Origin: Trichuris trichiura
Lineage: Eukaryota > Nematoda > Enoplea > Trichinellida > Trichuridae
Assembly: GCA_037903355.1 (NCBI GenBank)
Contig: JBAJFE010000004.1
Coordinates: 2,790,001-2,854,000 of the forward strand
Reading direction: 5' to 3'
Length of the DNA stretch: 64,000 nt
Shown: one piece after another, positions 1 to 13,200 of the stretch
How the letters are laid out: every line of letters begins with the position of its first letter
How positions within the stretch are numbered: the first letter of the stretch is position 1
Notes under the pieces: model-generated
The model's input: only the letters and a program-made list of their open reading frames with translations
The model's database searches: none
What the model was told of the DNA's origin: nothing
Translations under genes and position numbers: made by a program

Positions 1-43
1 GAATTTAAGTTACAAATGAGTATTGTAGTCAATTGTGGATAGC

Positions 44-3000
44 ATGTTGTCTCTCAGCCTCTTAATTCTGCTGATACCGCTGCTTCTCCAAGTGCAGGTA
101 CAGAATGCTTTCTATACTAATGAAGCTGCTGTTACGTTTTCTCTTTTGAAGAAAGGTGTGAATTGAGAAACTCGGTGTTTTCTATTACAATGCGAGCCTT
201 GTTAACGAGCAGCGTACATGTGAAGTAGTAAAAAAATTGTATTATCTCATCAGTGAACACCCAGATGCGAATCTGGAAACTGTATTATTAAGTTTGATGG
301 TTTTTCATTCTCTTGAACTAGCAACGAGAAGGTCCAATTTTAGCCAGCAGAAGCCTGTTAATGATTTATAACTTCACATTCTGCTAGTTTAGGTCAAATT
401 CTTTAATAGTCATCTCGACATTTCTTCAAAACATAATTATTTGTAACGGGTAGACATGTTTTCAGTATATACGCAGAAGTAATTGTTTTGGTTGTCGTGC
501 AAGGAGTTTTGAGCTCACTCAAGAAAAAGTAGTTCAAGAAAGCTATCTCGAGCAAACTTTTTCACAACGTTTTATCGAGCTACTTCAATATATCCAATGA
601 AAATGTTAAGGCGATTTAGGTAAAAGTCCAAATGTTCTTTATCTATTTACGTAAATTGGAATAATAAAATTTTTCGTCATCATTTTAGCGAAATCGGATG
701 TATTAATTTTGATTAGGACAATTTGTAGTGCTTCACAACCTTTTACAAACAAATGCCCGTTATAGTGCTCATTTTATACAGAGTTTTAGTGACTGATGAT
801 AGTCTGCATTCATCATGAAATGTGGTGCCCACGTCGCCATAAAACCTTACTTTTGCATAGAAGTTAAAGACGGTTAAAGAAATCATGAATTGAATTATCT
901 TCGGAAAATTGTTTCATTTCTATGTGAAACTACATACTGTTAATAAGTTTGGCTTTTCGATCCAGTGAAAGAAAATGGTTTCACAAAGGCATGACGAAGC
1001 TTCTGAATTTCACTAAACTGCCTGACTTTTAACTTAATCTGTGAATATGGTTCTCTGATCGTAAATTTGACATCACATCTAACACATAGTCAGTCAGGAA
1101 AGCTCCATGTATAAAAAGCTTTGGAATAGGCATGTCTTAAACCGTACGTGCCCATAAGAAAACACTGTATATTCAATATGCAATGCTTCATTATATAATA
1201 TCACTCGGTAAATATTTTTAGCCGTCAGCGCAGTCAATACTGTCCTTGTCAAACGAGGAAAAACACCATGTCTTGCATACAGTCCAGCAGCAAATAAAGA
1301 GTAACATAAAGCCAGATGTCGGCGAAATGGAGAACGTTGTGTTCACAGTTAAATGCCCTGGAAGGTTTGGTGCAAACTATTCCATCACGAAAAGTAAATA
1401 CGCTGTAAACAAGTGCAAATGCAAAGTCTCGGTAAGCATTTTTATTTATTCACTGTAAACATTGTAAAGCGATGCATAAGCTAGCTAAAATTTTAGCACT
1501 TTTGCTATTCAAGCAAATATCATACTTTTTAAATATAATAGCTAGCTAATATCGAAGAGTTTAAATTCAGTAACAGAACTCCTACTTATCACTTAAAGAA
1601 GCTATTCAATGCGTGATGTTGTTGTTACGGAATACGTCCCGTTGAAACAAGCAAGAAAAATTTTTTTATTTCCGTCTGGAGCTTTCAGTTCTGCTCATTC
1701 CCCGTCTTCAGCGGTAAAACTAATGGAAGTAATAGAAATAAAACGTTCCACTTAGCGCATCATGTACGCGAATTAGATGAACATTTGCTTCGCTCTTATG
1801 GAGATATTTTGGCTTTGCTTATTCATTCTGAAGAGGCCTATTTTATCTTTACCGTTTGCCTCTGTTCCTTAAGCAGGAAAGGAAGCAGTAGCAGTGCCAA
1901 GAGTTCTGTGCATCTTTGATGATGAGAACAAGGAGCTTAAGAACATGTGCTCAAAGTGATGCGGCCACTCCCAGCAAAATCTTATCAATACTGGGCAGAA
2001 GTATGCTAATATTAGCTCATGGCGTTTGCACAGTAGTCATTACTCCTCTTGATTATCATTTCGGGGCAATGAAACATCGCCTATTTGCCAAAACTTCTTT
2101 AAAGAATTGAACATGTCCAATAATGGGCTGATTCACTCCTTCGGACTAAAGCAGGTTGCAGTCTGCTGTCGTACTATCCATGTGGTCCCAAAAGTTTTGA
2201 GGGTTGTTGAATGCAGTAAAAAGTACGCGGATTGGGTAAGCTTGTCAAAACTTGATTTTACCAGTGTTTTAACTTTCTTAGAAAGCGCAGAAGCCTGTGC
2301 ATCAAGATAACCATTAAATCTGTTCGTTTACTAAGTTATTCCAATTTTAGTATGTGTCAATTGATATGCTGGACTAGAGATAAATGTATTAGTGCCAAAG
2401 GATGTCTTTTGCTGATCAATTTTTTTGCAGCATGCTTGCCCAGCAAATTGTTTAAATACGAAACAATCGCTGAATGTGTACTGCCTAAATGCACTGCTAC
2501 TGAAGAAAAATGAAAAACCTGAGTACGTCGGTGCAGCATGCTATGAGTCTAAATACAGCAAGGTAGGAACTATTTATGATGATTGATCCTAATAATTATG
2601 CATGTGATTTAAACTACAGAGTAAAAATTTTAATTTCAACATACCCCTTACTTTAGCACAACTGTAACATATCGTGTGTTCGCATTGTACTGTATGTGAA
2701 AATATATTAATATTTCACGCACTGTAACGCAGAACGCTATCATCCTCCTTGCCATAAATATTAAAGATTTTCAATTCCTAAAGGAAAGACGTAATAGTGA
2801 AACTATCGTAGCTCAAGCTGAATGCTCTTAGTTCAGTTATATAAGCTGATCTAGCCAACAAATTTCACACGTGCCAGCCAAAATAGAGTGGGCAGGAGGG
2901 AAGGTTAGTTATTGATGCATTCACCGATGCGTGCTAGAGCTCTGTTTTGGATGACAGCAGAAATATATTCATTAGGAAAGAATATGCGTAAATACATTTC

Positions 3001-4641
3001 AAGTTGTCCAAGTAATGTAACATTATTTTTAAGGAGAATGATGTAAGGCAAGAGGACATATGTGAAACCTGGCGATACCCTGGGTCAGAGGTATGTGTAT
3101 ACCATTTTGAATATGATATAGTACACTGATTAAGCATTAAAAATGTCTCCACTTCAGGTGCCGAGGTTTGAACTACCAGGTGATGCAAAGTCACTGAAAT
3201 CAGAGCTACTTTGGTATGATCCACCGCAGCTAGAAACACGTGGTAAGTGTAGCTTAAAGCAGCTGAGATGGTAATGGTTTATGGCCAGCATTCATTTTTC
3301 AGTACATGCGCCATTTGAAGACCCTGTTTCGAACCCTGAAAGATGGCCGAAAAATACAGTAGAAAGGACAGGTTTCAAAGGATTCGGAAATCTTAAACCG
3401 GGCGCAAACCCTGTCCTTTATTTGGTCGTACTGAGGTGAGACCGAAGCTCTTTTTTGTATAGTTTTCGCAAAAAATAAGAATTACTAGCAGCAGTATTGC
3501 AGATTCCCTTATTAGGCAGGTTGAAAGTTTTTAATGGCAATCCGGAATCACTTAGACAAACTTCTACGAGCTGAAGCGTAGGGACGTTCTCATAAAAAAC
3601 TTATGGTTAACCCATAGATCAATTACAGCTTTTTTTATTATCATTATATCAATAATGATTAGCAACTGCACTTGTACCGCAGTTACCATCAGAAAGAAAG
3701 CTACTATCAATATGAGCATTTCCTGCAAACATGCGCTTATCAAAGTATAATCATATCACATGTTTTATGTGTTCCGTTTTTCGTCAAAATAATTCAAAAG
3801 AGTTTTTGGCACGCTTTAAAATCAATCTTCTTCGTGCTGCATGATTCACTTAGGGCTTCGTGCATCAGCTGTTCTGATGTTATATTCACAGCCGAGTTCT
3901 GCGTTCCATTACCATAATTTCTTATTAATACAAACAGCACGTTCGCACTAAAACAATTTAGATTTAAATTAACCTCTAAATTAGCAATTAATAACGGGAT
4001 AAGAAAGGCTCTGTATTTCTGCGTATTAAACAAGAACCCTGAAAAGGAGACTTTAGTTTATGAGACATTTGTTTTGCTGCCCCTGTAATATCATTTCACT
4101 CTTGCATGTTGTATTGCTATCAGAGACCCTTTGCAAGTGTTTATTAGCTGGTGGATACTTTAGGGGGTCGAATAAGGGTGAAGAAGAGCTGCTTTTGGAA
4201 AAAGAAAATTCAGAGTACTCGTTGCCACAGGTTTTCATTTGTTTAACGACAAATGATTTAATTTGATTGTCGGCTTTAGTATTACCCAAGCGGACCCAAA
4301 GTTAAGAAAGCTTTTATAAGAGAGAAAATTAAAGACATAACGTACGAGATTGGATGTGGTTCAGAGTCAGAAAAGGCCTTCCAGAACCGAAAGCAAGTAA
4401 GTCTGAAAAGTAAGTTGGATTGGCACTTGATCGTTTCTTTTAGCTTTACAAAGGATACATGTTACAAGACCAGAATACCGACAATGCCTGGATAGAGGGA
4501 AAAATAATTCAAGTACATCTTGATTCAGTCTCCTGTTCAGCTATTACGCCTAAGGATGCAGGCAAACGTGCCTGGGTAAAAGTAACAAACACAAATACAG
4601 GAACTGTACAAGAAATGATAAGGCCCTTAATGTACAAGTGA
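44..4641 (+). CDS. N1: secreted NUDT9-H-like protein, 9 exons, intact
   Basis: Predicted exons: 44-97, 1222-1431, 2431-2562, 3034-3090, 3158-3242, 3303-3435, 4164-4230, 4280-4396, 4444-4641; 1053 bases, 350 residues, no in-frame stop. All introns are GT-AG and phases match the other copies. Exon 1 is a hydrophobic leader (MLSLSLLILLIPLLLQVQ), so the product should be secreted. Exons 2-3 form the cysteine-containing N-terminal domain that I do not recognise. Exon 4 has ETWRYPGSE, exon 5 ends WYDPPQLETR, exon 6 has ERTGFKGFGNLKPGANP and exon 9 has GYMLQDQNTDNAWIEG. Together these match NUDT9/TRPM2 NUDT9-H domain landmarks. Exon 8 (YYPSGPKVKKAFIREKIK...) lies where the Nudix helix should be but lacks the REx2EE glutamates. 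This is the most divergent member of the array. Any TATA box would fall just outside the window. AATAAA lies at 4796. Confidence 0.8.
1620..1730. repeat. Degenerate Penelope-like terminal fragment in N1 intron 2
   Basis: The stretch reads TTACGGAAT...CCCGTTGA, then ATTTCCG, then CTGGAGCTTTC and CCCGTCTTCAGCGGT. It matches in order the arm of the palindromic element at 23382-23658, with scattered substitutions. The hammerhead-like box (minus strand, about 1681-1711) has decayed stem II pairing. It is probably an old insertion. Confidence 0.5.
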
Positions 4642-4795
4642 CCACAGCAAATCAATGGACTAACGAGCTTGGCACTTTTGACGGCAAGATTTTCTTCACT
4701 TTGTTTGTGGCAGCTTATTTATAAGAACCATATTCAGGCTGCTCAGTTTCGTTAAATATGGTCGCAAAATTTTCTAATGCCGTCCTCCGTGCCTA

Positions 4796-4801
4796 AATAA
4801 A
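4796..4801 (+). terminator. Polyadenylation signal of N1
   Basis: AATAAA lies 155 bases after the N1 stop codon. It is the first canonical signal downstream. Confidence 0.5.
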
Positions 4802-6076
4802 TTTTTCAAGAAGAGAATGAGTGGGCGCATGAAGCTTAGCAATCCATACGGATTAATGCAAGCCGCTCAATTTAAAAAGCAAAACGCGGTCTACGTTTAG
4901 CACCAGAAGTTGTGCTATAAGAGTGGATGTATAGGTCTCAGGGGTTTCGAAAACTTCGTAATTTTTAATAAATATAAATAATTTCAACAGTAAAATAAAA
5001 ACTAAACGTACATGTAAATTTTCATTATGAGTATCATCAATTGACCTGAAAGAAATGGATTTAAATTTCAAGAGCCGGTCAAAATTGTAACGGCAAAGAC
5101 CAGACAGCCAAAATTTTGAGAGACCAGAATCTCATGTTCACCAGTTCCACTTCACCATCGAGTTTTGTTTAACTGTTCACGATTGGCTGTCTGCATTTTG
5201 GCCTCTCACTATTGCCACAACGCGAATAATCATGTGACGTTTTTATGAGCAACTTTCTCGGGACATTAAGTCATTGTCGCAAAAGGTTGGATAAGCTGCA
5301 TTATACTTTGAGGAAGCTTAATTGAGGGGTAAACTAAGCAAGTAAGCACTGGACGCAGTCGTTCTTCTTGTACAGTATTTTCTTCGTTGAAAGCAAGGCT
5401 AGCATGTAAGTTCGTACGAAATAGACTGTTGTGAAAGCAAAAAAAGAGCACAAGCTTGGCAGAGGAGATAGCGAAACACAACAGGCAGTGCTCACGGTAT
5501 ATGTGCAATAAAACGAGAACTTTAGAAATGGCAGCGCCACGTGGAAACAAAATCAGAACTTATTTCGCGAAGGCAGAAACAGCATAAAAGAAAAGCAGCA
5601 GTTGTCTGATGCAGTTTAAGATTTCTGAGCATAGTTAACAAGCTTGAAAATTATCCAGCAATCATGGAATGTCTCTGTACTGTTGCCTGCAATCAATCAT
5701 TATCGCTTCTTACCGAAGGCAAATGAAATTTTATAATTTTAAAACCATACGTGCCTGAGATGAATTCTTAACATCCTCCCTGATCGCTCACGTACACTTC
5801 TTTTCAAAATGCGCATTTTCAAGACTAATTCCCACGCAACTTGTTAACAACTAGGCTTGCGGTTAAGTATAGTTCTACATTTAGGCTTAGGTCATTCTAC
5901 GCCGACCTTATTGCCTAGATTTTGACTATCCAATTTTGTCCGCCAGCATTTTGACAAAGACTTGTAAATTTCAACACAGCGATATATAATATGATAATTT
6001 CTTTAATGAATCGCTAACAATTTCCTTTAAACGCTAACGACTAGGCAAGCATATGATAAAATACTCATTTACTTTA
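4802..6076. other. Intergenic, no supported gene
   Basis: There are no family exons and no recognisable transposon ends. Short open frames on the minus strand (4853-5071, 5266-5550) are hydrophobic in part but have no start, splice or paralogue support. Confidence 0.4.
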
Positions 6077-7244
6077 CAATTGGCCCTCGTTATCCGCGGT
6101 CAATTCATCCAAAACTTTGAACGTTTCACCTCGTTAAGCTGGATCCGCGTTATATAGGATACCCAATAAAAAAGGCCAAATAGCTTATATTCTAGCTGCG
6201 TATTTCGTCCTGTCTCCTTGAATTCCTTCTGGAACGGTTATCATACCTAATGATCCTTCGAAGCTTGGTACTACAGAATCCAGCCACGAGGTAAAGACAT
6301 CAGTGAGACTGTGCTAATGGGCCTAGCTATCAGAGTCCAGGCCATTAGATACAAGAAAGGATGAAAGTAAGATGCTCTTTTTCTAAACGCTTAGTGCGCA
6401 GAATAGGTACAGAGCAGTGGAGCAGCGGAGCATTGGAGTTCCACAGAGCAGTAGAAATATAAAACGCAGAGGGGCACTTAAGCAGAAATATTGAACATCA
6501 CATGCAACACATCCAAATAGAGCAAAACGGCTACGACAGAAACGTTTGGGGCATTGTGAATCAATTTACCCACTTTCTTTAAGTGGGCACAAATCCCCTG
6601 AAGAACGACCAGTCTTAAGCTTTCTTGAATTTGTTGGAAGCAAAACTTCTCGCCTTAAAATGTTAGTCTTCGTAGCTACCGGAGCTGTAATTAAAAACAT
6701 CGGTATAGGGAGTTGTCTCTCCCTTTTCTTTGCTTCATCGAATAAATCGTGTAGCGGCTTCAACGAAACGGTTATTCCTCGCGTATCTATGATGCCACGT
6801 ACTATGGTTAGATCATGGTCAGTAATCATATCCTTTAGGAACTGAGCTTGCCGGGAAATACTGACAAGCTGTTGCGGTGTCCAATCTGAGGGTGTTTAAG
6901 CTCCTGTATCTTCCATAACGGTGTCGTCGCTGGCCGTAGGTGACTGCATCAGTTCCTCGTTGGTGAACGGTTTTTCACAATCTTCTAAATTTTCCCTGAC
7001 GTCGTCTTCTATCATGTAGGAGAAACCCTCACCTCCCAACTCTTTGGCAATATTCACTATGTTCATGACCTCCTCATCGATGGCACCTAACTCCTCGCAT
7101 TCTCTGACTGCGTCTCATCACAAAGCAGCAGCCACTGACTGTTCTAGGCATTAACTCATGTACCGCCATGTAAAAGATGACAGCACTATTTCAAGCCGGA
7201 CGAACCGCGTTGTATAGAACACCGCGGATAACGAGGGCTGACTG
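6077..7244 (-). mobile_element. Tigger/pogo-like DNA transposon remnant
   Basis: Inverted ends read CCCTCGTTATCCGCGGT on the left and ACCGCGGATAACGAGGG on the right, and each is flanked by TA. This fits a Tc1/mariner-superfamily insertion (pogo/Tigger type). On the minus strand an open stretch from about 7120 down to 6566 reads like the acidic C-terminal tail of Tigger transposases (EECEELGAIDEEVMNIV, then FTNEELMQSP). It is interrupted by a stop near 6898. No DDE catalytic core is visible, so this is an internally deleted, non-autonomous copy. Confidence 0.65.
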
Positions 7245-7290
7245 TATTTAGCAATCTGCGTGCAAAAGCGTGAACTTGGAGCTGAAAGAG

Positions 7291-7531
7291 TTGGTTGTAA
7301 GGTCTTCTACGGCTTTTCCCGTTTTTTCGTTGTGCTGTTATCTGTAATTAAACTAAAACAACTGCTCTACCAACGGATGGATCAGCCGTTCTTAAGAAAA
7401 AGTACAGATATCAACGCACTCAACTTTTTTAATGTTCAAAGCTTTCGGAACGCTCTAGTTCCGTCGTCAGTGAGGTGGTGGATAACAGCACAACGAAAAA
7501 ACGGGAAAAGCTGTAGAAAACTTTACAACCA
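7291..7531. repeat. Fold-back with Penelope-like hammerhead-type box
   Basis: About 50-base arms face each other: GGTTGTAAGG...TTATCTG at 7291-7343 and GGATAACAGC...TTACAACC at 7481-7531. They include the palindromic match TTTCCCGTTTTTTCGTTG. The spacer holds GCTTTCGGAAC...GTTCCGTCGTCAG (7441-7470), the same layout as the hammerhead-like box of the 23.4 and 47.4 kb palindromes. The open frame 7260-7640 is a by-product of this repeat. Confidence 0.5.
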
Positions 7532-8040
7532 TGAAAATTCAACCCGTTACAAAACACCCAGTTTTCAAGCTGAAAGAGTTAATAAAAGCTCTGTTACAGT
7601 GCAAAATAATTTATCCGCGAAAGCTGACACGGGCTATTAACATGCTGGCACACTAAGTCATTATTTTTCACACCGAGAATTCTAAAAGGGTTGTAACTGA
7701 ACTGATAAGAAAGAGATAATCTCTTAACTTCTGTTATCAGATGTAATGAGAGCATTAGCCAGGTTCAACGAAAAGATGTTAGTGAAATCTGGGCGAGGAA
7801 AAATTAGATTGCTAACAGGGCATTTATTTGGCATAACGAAAAGATCATTGTTGACCGTATTGCCTCCATTATAATTTAGACAGGTGTCATTAACCACTTG
7901 GATATTTTTACTGACTATTTAAGTATAGAATGAAGGACGCTACCTTGGAACGATGCACAAGTAATAAATGTTTTGAGGGACAGATACGGATATAAAAATA
8001 ATAAGCACACAAAGCAAATTGAGAAACTTCAGGTCTTCGT

Positions 8041-8400
8041 AAAAGTTGTCCCCCCGGAAGTGAAGGCGGCAACATCAAATGAGGTCAAGTGGGGATTACT
8101 ACGTCGCAGCAACAATGGCCTCCGTAGTCGCATTGTGTGTGTGTGCACTAACGTGCACACACCCACCCACCTTATGTTCAGTCTTAGGCTTAGGCTAGGG
8201 CAGGACAGGATGGCCGGCTAGGCTGCAGTACAATGTCGCTAGAAAAGGGTTAGCGAGACGTTGGCCCTTTGCACTGCAGCACACATGTGCACACAATGCA
8301 CCAACAATGCGACTACGGAGGCCATTGTTGCTGCGACGCAGTAATCTCCACTTGGCCTCCTTTGATGTTGCCGCCTTCACTTCTGGGGGGCAACTTTTAA
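8041..8400. repeat. Fold-back/MITE with about 100-base inverted arms
   Basis: The left arm begins AAAAGTTGTCCCCCCGGAAG. The right arm ends CTTCTGGGGGGCAACTTTT. The arms are near-perfect reverse complements through CAACAATGGCCTCCGTAGTC. A CA/TG-rich loop joins them. No transposase and no clear target duplication were seen. It looks like a long-inverted-repeat MITE. Confidence 0.65.
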
Positions 8401-8401
8401 C

Positions 8402-9575
8402 AAGACCCGAAACTCGAAGCGTCATACACATAGAAGACCAGTAGAATTTAACGACTCCTATTATGAACACAGATGCATTCAGAAATTTCTTGTTATGGAC
8501 ACAGCCGCCCCAAATGTGACGTCATTATTTATCTCAGGCAAAACGGGGCCTAAAATTATTAATCTATTTTAGGAAACACTACGTATCCAAAGACAGAAAG
8601 TGTTCAAACACAAAATCTGCAGATAACAAGGACTACTTGCAGTATAGCGTCCTATAGGCTTCACCGGTCACACTTAACTTAACTGGGGAAAGCTTCACTC
8701 CAAACTTAACTGGAGAAAGCTTTTATCAACTGCTACTGGATTCATACCTGAAAGAAAGGCAACCCTGAATGTTGTTTGAATCAATTTTTAAATCGTAAGC
8801 AAATCAGTAGTTCCTAAATTCGCCATTTGAACGAATGAATAAAAACATCGAGTTCGTGTTTGATGAAAATTATCCCTTTTGAATTAAAACGGCCGTCAGT
8901 CGCGAGGCTTTGGGAAGTAAATTTTCGTGAAGGTTTCATCACGTAACGAACATAGCAAAATTACTCGTCCGCAAAAAAGAAATTGATGGAAACAAAACAC
9001 AGATATATTAATAAGCTAAACTACAGTACTATTATTGTAGCTCTGGAGATCAGTGTCCTCTGCATATTTTAAACCTTAAGAACAGCTTAAAATTTTGTGG
9101 CGTTTGAAAATGTTCTTGCGTCTCAGATTCTGCAAATGCTTCATGAGGAAGTGGAGCTGCAGAGCTGTTATCAGCAGTATGCAAAATGACCAACTGCGCT
9201 GCATAACAGTAGCTAATATTGGTTTGTAAGAGCTTGAGTTAAAGGCAGTTTTACGTTGATGATAGAACCAGCTCATTCCAAAGGCTCTGTTCTGTTTTGC
9301 CTTTTCCTTGCTTTGAATCGGTAGTATAACTCCAACATGTTTGTGATTATACCTGCGAATGTTCCATTGTTTCAGCAATCAGCTTAAAGCACTAGAAAGA
9401 TTTGAGGCGACAGCTAGGCTATAGTGTACCTGCACATCAAAGTAGAAAAGAATCCCCGGTTTTGTCACTTATACCAAACAGCTTGGCAGTTCTGCTTAAG
9501 TCAAACTGATATTAACGTTTTGTCTTTGGATAGAATTGGTTCATCTGAGAATTTGAAAATGTAATTGTAAACGCG
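8402..9575. other. Intergenic, no supported gene
   Basis: No family exon or element end was recognised. A minus-strand frame (9076-9378) contains a short hydrophobic patch but no paralogue in the window. The right boundary is where sequence shared with 16830 onward begins. Confidence 0.35.
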
Positions 9576-10250
9576 CCATCTGCTTTGCGCAGTAAAACGG
9601 CGTCTTTTCCTCTCAGATAAAGCGATCTTTAACAACAAATTTGGAAATCTGTAGTTCTCAAAAGGCGACGGTGAAAATTTTAGGAAGAGGTGACCGATGG
9701 AAGGGCTCAGGGGAACGATGAAAAAGTTGCCAGGAAGAGGTGATGAAAAGCGGTGGTAGAAAGGCTGACGCAGGAGGGAAGAATCATTTGATGGAAATAG
9801 ACTGGTAACAGTTCTGACTTGAATATAATTTTTTACACTCTGCATTGCATTAGAGCAACGAATATATGGCAATTTTGATTATACGATATGTCCCGTTTAC
9901 TCAACATATAAACGCTGCACAGAATCAATGAATCAATGGGGCTTTCATATGCATGGTTTTGAAAAGGTAGAAACAAGTTAGTTCAGAGGGCTAGCATTCA
10001 GAACACACGCAGGTTAAATGACATTAAATTATTAGTAATTATTTCCCATTGATAAGAAAGCAGAAACAACTTGTGCACCACAAATAAAAGCAAGAAGCAC
10101 TAACGTAACATAGAGAAGAGAAGAAGGGACCATTTGCTAGATTCATGAGAGCTTCCATACAAAACATTCCCCTAGATGGAATGGCGTGACGCATGACATG
10201 AGAATAAATAATGTAAACGAGCTTGACGCAGCTGAGCTGACATTGGTCAT

Positions 10251-10257
10251 TATAAAA
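10251..10257 (+). promoter_or_regulatory. TATA box of N2
   Basis: TATAAAA lies 40 bases before the N2 start codon, with CAGTT near 10285 as a possible initiator. The same box precedes N3 in the duplicate unit. Confidence 0.6.
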
Positions 10258-10290
10258 CGGTACAACGTTGGCAAAATTAACTTCCAGTTC

Positions 10291-13200
10291 ATGGCAGCGA
10301 ATTCCGTTCTAATCTTGCTAGTGGCATTTACCTGCTTGCTTCAGGTACGTACTGCCCATTTTAATTGCCAGACAAAGCTTTAAGAAGTAAAAAAACCACA
10401 TAGGTACGTGCTCATGTAACGGTTGGTTAAGGAGCTCGAAGGAGCTCACAATTAAAAGCAAGCGATGTTTTCAGGGTTGCATTGGATCATAAGTGATCAT
10501 GTTTAGATTGCCAGTCTGTTTGACAGCATTGATAAAAGCGTGTACTTATATCAGCATTCCGAATAAATGGTTAACAAAGTAGCATTTCAAATAAATCAAG
10601 GAAAACGGTCTGCTGTACCGCTTAGTAAAAACCTATTAGTAAATGACCATTGCAGCGGATGCGGAGCAGACGGCAAAGCTAACGCATTTGCTCATAGAGT
10701 ATTGTAGCACACGTATGGTACATGCAGCCAGGCAATAAAAGATGGCGGATTTTATCAACGGTTATAGCAAAAGCTATCACCTTGCCAATTATCCTATAGC
10801 CAATCCAATTGCCAATCATCCTATAGCAAACATTATCACCTTGCCAATAAGAACGGGTAAAGGCCGCGGAAGATGTAACAAACTTGCCAATTATCAATAA
10901 AATACAAGCAGTTTATGATGCAGTAATTAAGATTCACTGGCAAAAACCATTTTAGCCAGCATTGCAACAATTGCTTGAATGGGAAAAAGGAGAAAGAAGA
11001 ACCTTCGGACTATCTACTAAGGCCTTCATCGCCCAAGCATTATATCCACGATCGTTCAGGCACATGGCCAAAACGTTTTCAATAAAATGTTCTGGAAGAA
11101 GGGAAGCTCCATACGGAATCACCATGAGAACATTTGAAGTGGTGGAATGCGACTGCCTCACGGTAAGATCGCAGAATTGTTCTTTGTCTTACGGTTAAAC
11201 TTTTCTGCTGCTTTTCATGTGACCGTTTCGCTAAATGTTTTCATGAAGCTAACCGTAGTAAGAAGCGGTTAACGTGAATGACATAATTGAAATGACTGAA
11301 CAAACTTCTATGGCACAAACAAATATCAAACTCAATATGCTTTCTGTAAAAGCCCCTGTTCCCAATAGATTCAAAACGAGTTTACAATTACTAGATATTT
11401 ATTAATAACACCAATTCTGGAACGCTGATCTAATTCTCACTGAAATATGGCCTGTGTTTGCGCTATATTGAGTTTGTTCAGGTAAGCAGCCTTCTTTGGT
11501 GTACAACTTCATAGGATTAATGACAAAAACCTTGTAAGCATTTACTGAATCCACAAATATTCAACGATTGGATGCCTGATCAAGAAAATTGATGCATGTG
11601 ATCACTCATATGTAATGTCACGTACTATCTGTGCAAATGTGTAAAAATTACAAATTTATGTAAGGAAGCGTTGGGTTTCTTGAAGCCATCATGAATGATC
11701 AAGTTTTGCCACCGCAGTTACAACCTTTCGACGCAGATACATTTTGTAAATCTGCTCAATTGATGGCTAAAGACGTTTGCTTGCAGCATTACTGTTTGAG
11801 CAATTGTCATAACTTGCAAGAACCATTAATGGGGGAGTGTCAATTCGCTGCAAGAATTAATGAAACAGCAAGAAGAGAAGAGAACTTTTTGGGCCTGATA
11901 TGCTATGAGAGAAGGAGCAACATACTAAATACGGTACGTCTTCCATAACTCTATATTAAATTATTAATAGTAGCAACGAATAACATCGGTATATTTCATG
12001 GAAGGAAAATAAATTTTGGGAGTTCAGCATTCAAAACTTAAACTTTTCATTTTAACGTTCATAAGCAGTAGATCAGTTCCTGTTCCTTTTTTTTCAGGGC
12101 ATTAGCGAAGAAGAAATTTGTAAAACATGGCGATATCCCACCTCAGGCGTAAGGCAGATCCGAAAATATTAATGTGATGTGACTGTCTAACCGCTGAATT
12201 CATATATATTTCCAGACTCCACAGTTTCGAATACCTGGCTATCTAAAGTCACCAGTGGCCCATTTATATGCTTACTTTCCTCCTCAGATGGAGAAGCGTA
12301 GTAATGATATTAATACTGAACATTTCCTTGCAGTTCATTTGCTTATATTGTTCGCTTGAATGTGTTAGCTGATGGACCGTTCTCTTCGCGAAATGACTGG
12401 CCAAAAAATGAACACGAACGAACAGGATTCGGGGGAGTTGGAGCTCATGAAAAGCTTGGACCTAATAGTGTCCTCTATATCGTAGTTACCAGGTATCTTC
12501 AATTTTCTATTTCATGAACATTGCTTCCAGAACTGTGAATGATTAATTTGGGTACAACTAAGCTCAGACTACAGCTAAGCTACAACCAAGTTGAGAAGAA
12601 GGGACATTGAATGCTGCCTAAAGTTACTGCAATTGGATTAGCCTTATTTTATAAAATTCTTTTCTTGATTTTAAAGAGTAAAACGAAAAAGCAAAATCTG
12701 TCCCAGTCAACCGTTTGAGAAAGGTTTTTGCTAGGCATGAATGATTAAAGTTACGAAAACGCTAACATACTGGTCATTCCTAGCCTGAAAATGTTGTGCT
12801 TCTCTTCTTGAAACGAAATCACCAAGAAAAGCGTGAATAATAATAGTAGCAAATCCCTGAATTTAAACACAGCCCTAATAGGAGCCAAGCTTATGCAAAA
12901 TTGATTATGTTAGATACTGGCTTAAAAAATACTGGTGGAAAGGTATAGGTGCATTTTAAGCACACAACTTGTGTTCAACAAAGGAATTCAACACAACGAA
13001 AAAGAAATACAGACCTATGGGCGCGCTTTCGTCTAATTTCTCCAAGTGGTCAAGTAAACCAGATGCCTCAACTGCTGTACATTACTCACACGACAGTATA
13101 TTATGGATACGACTTAAAGACACAAACTTTAAGGAGTTATGAAACGCTGTCCACTATTTCAGGCAACGAGATGAAGACATCGAAGTAGTTACTGAGCAAA

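Noticed and set aside
2107..2310. Open frame with ...VVECSKKYADW then GTAAGC, resembling an N1 exon 3
   Set aside because: The VEC match is short and the acceptor phase is wrong. The 2431-2562 segment fits exon 3 in phase, length and cysteine pattern.
7260..7640. 126-codon plus-strand frame
   Set aside because: It spans the arms and spacer of a fold-back repeat; no leader, motif or splice support.
9501..9872. 123-codon minus-strand frame with a repeat at 16954-17205
   Set aside because: The repeat comes from the segmental duplication, and the second copy breaks the frame, so there is no coding conservation.
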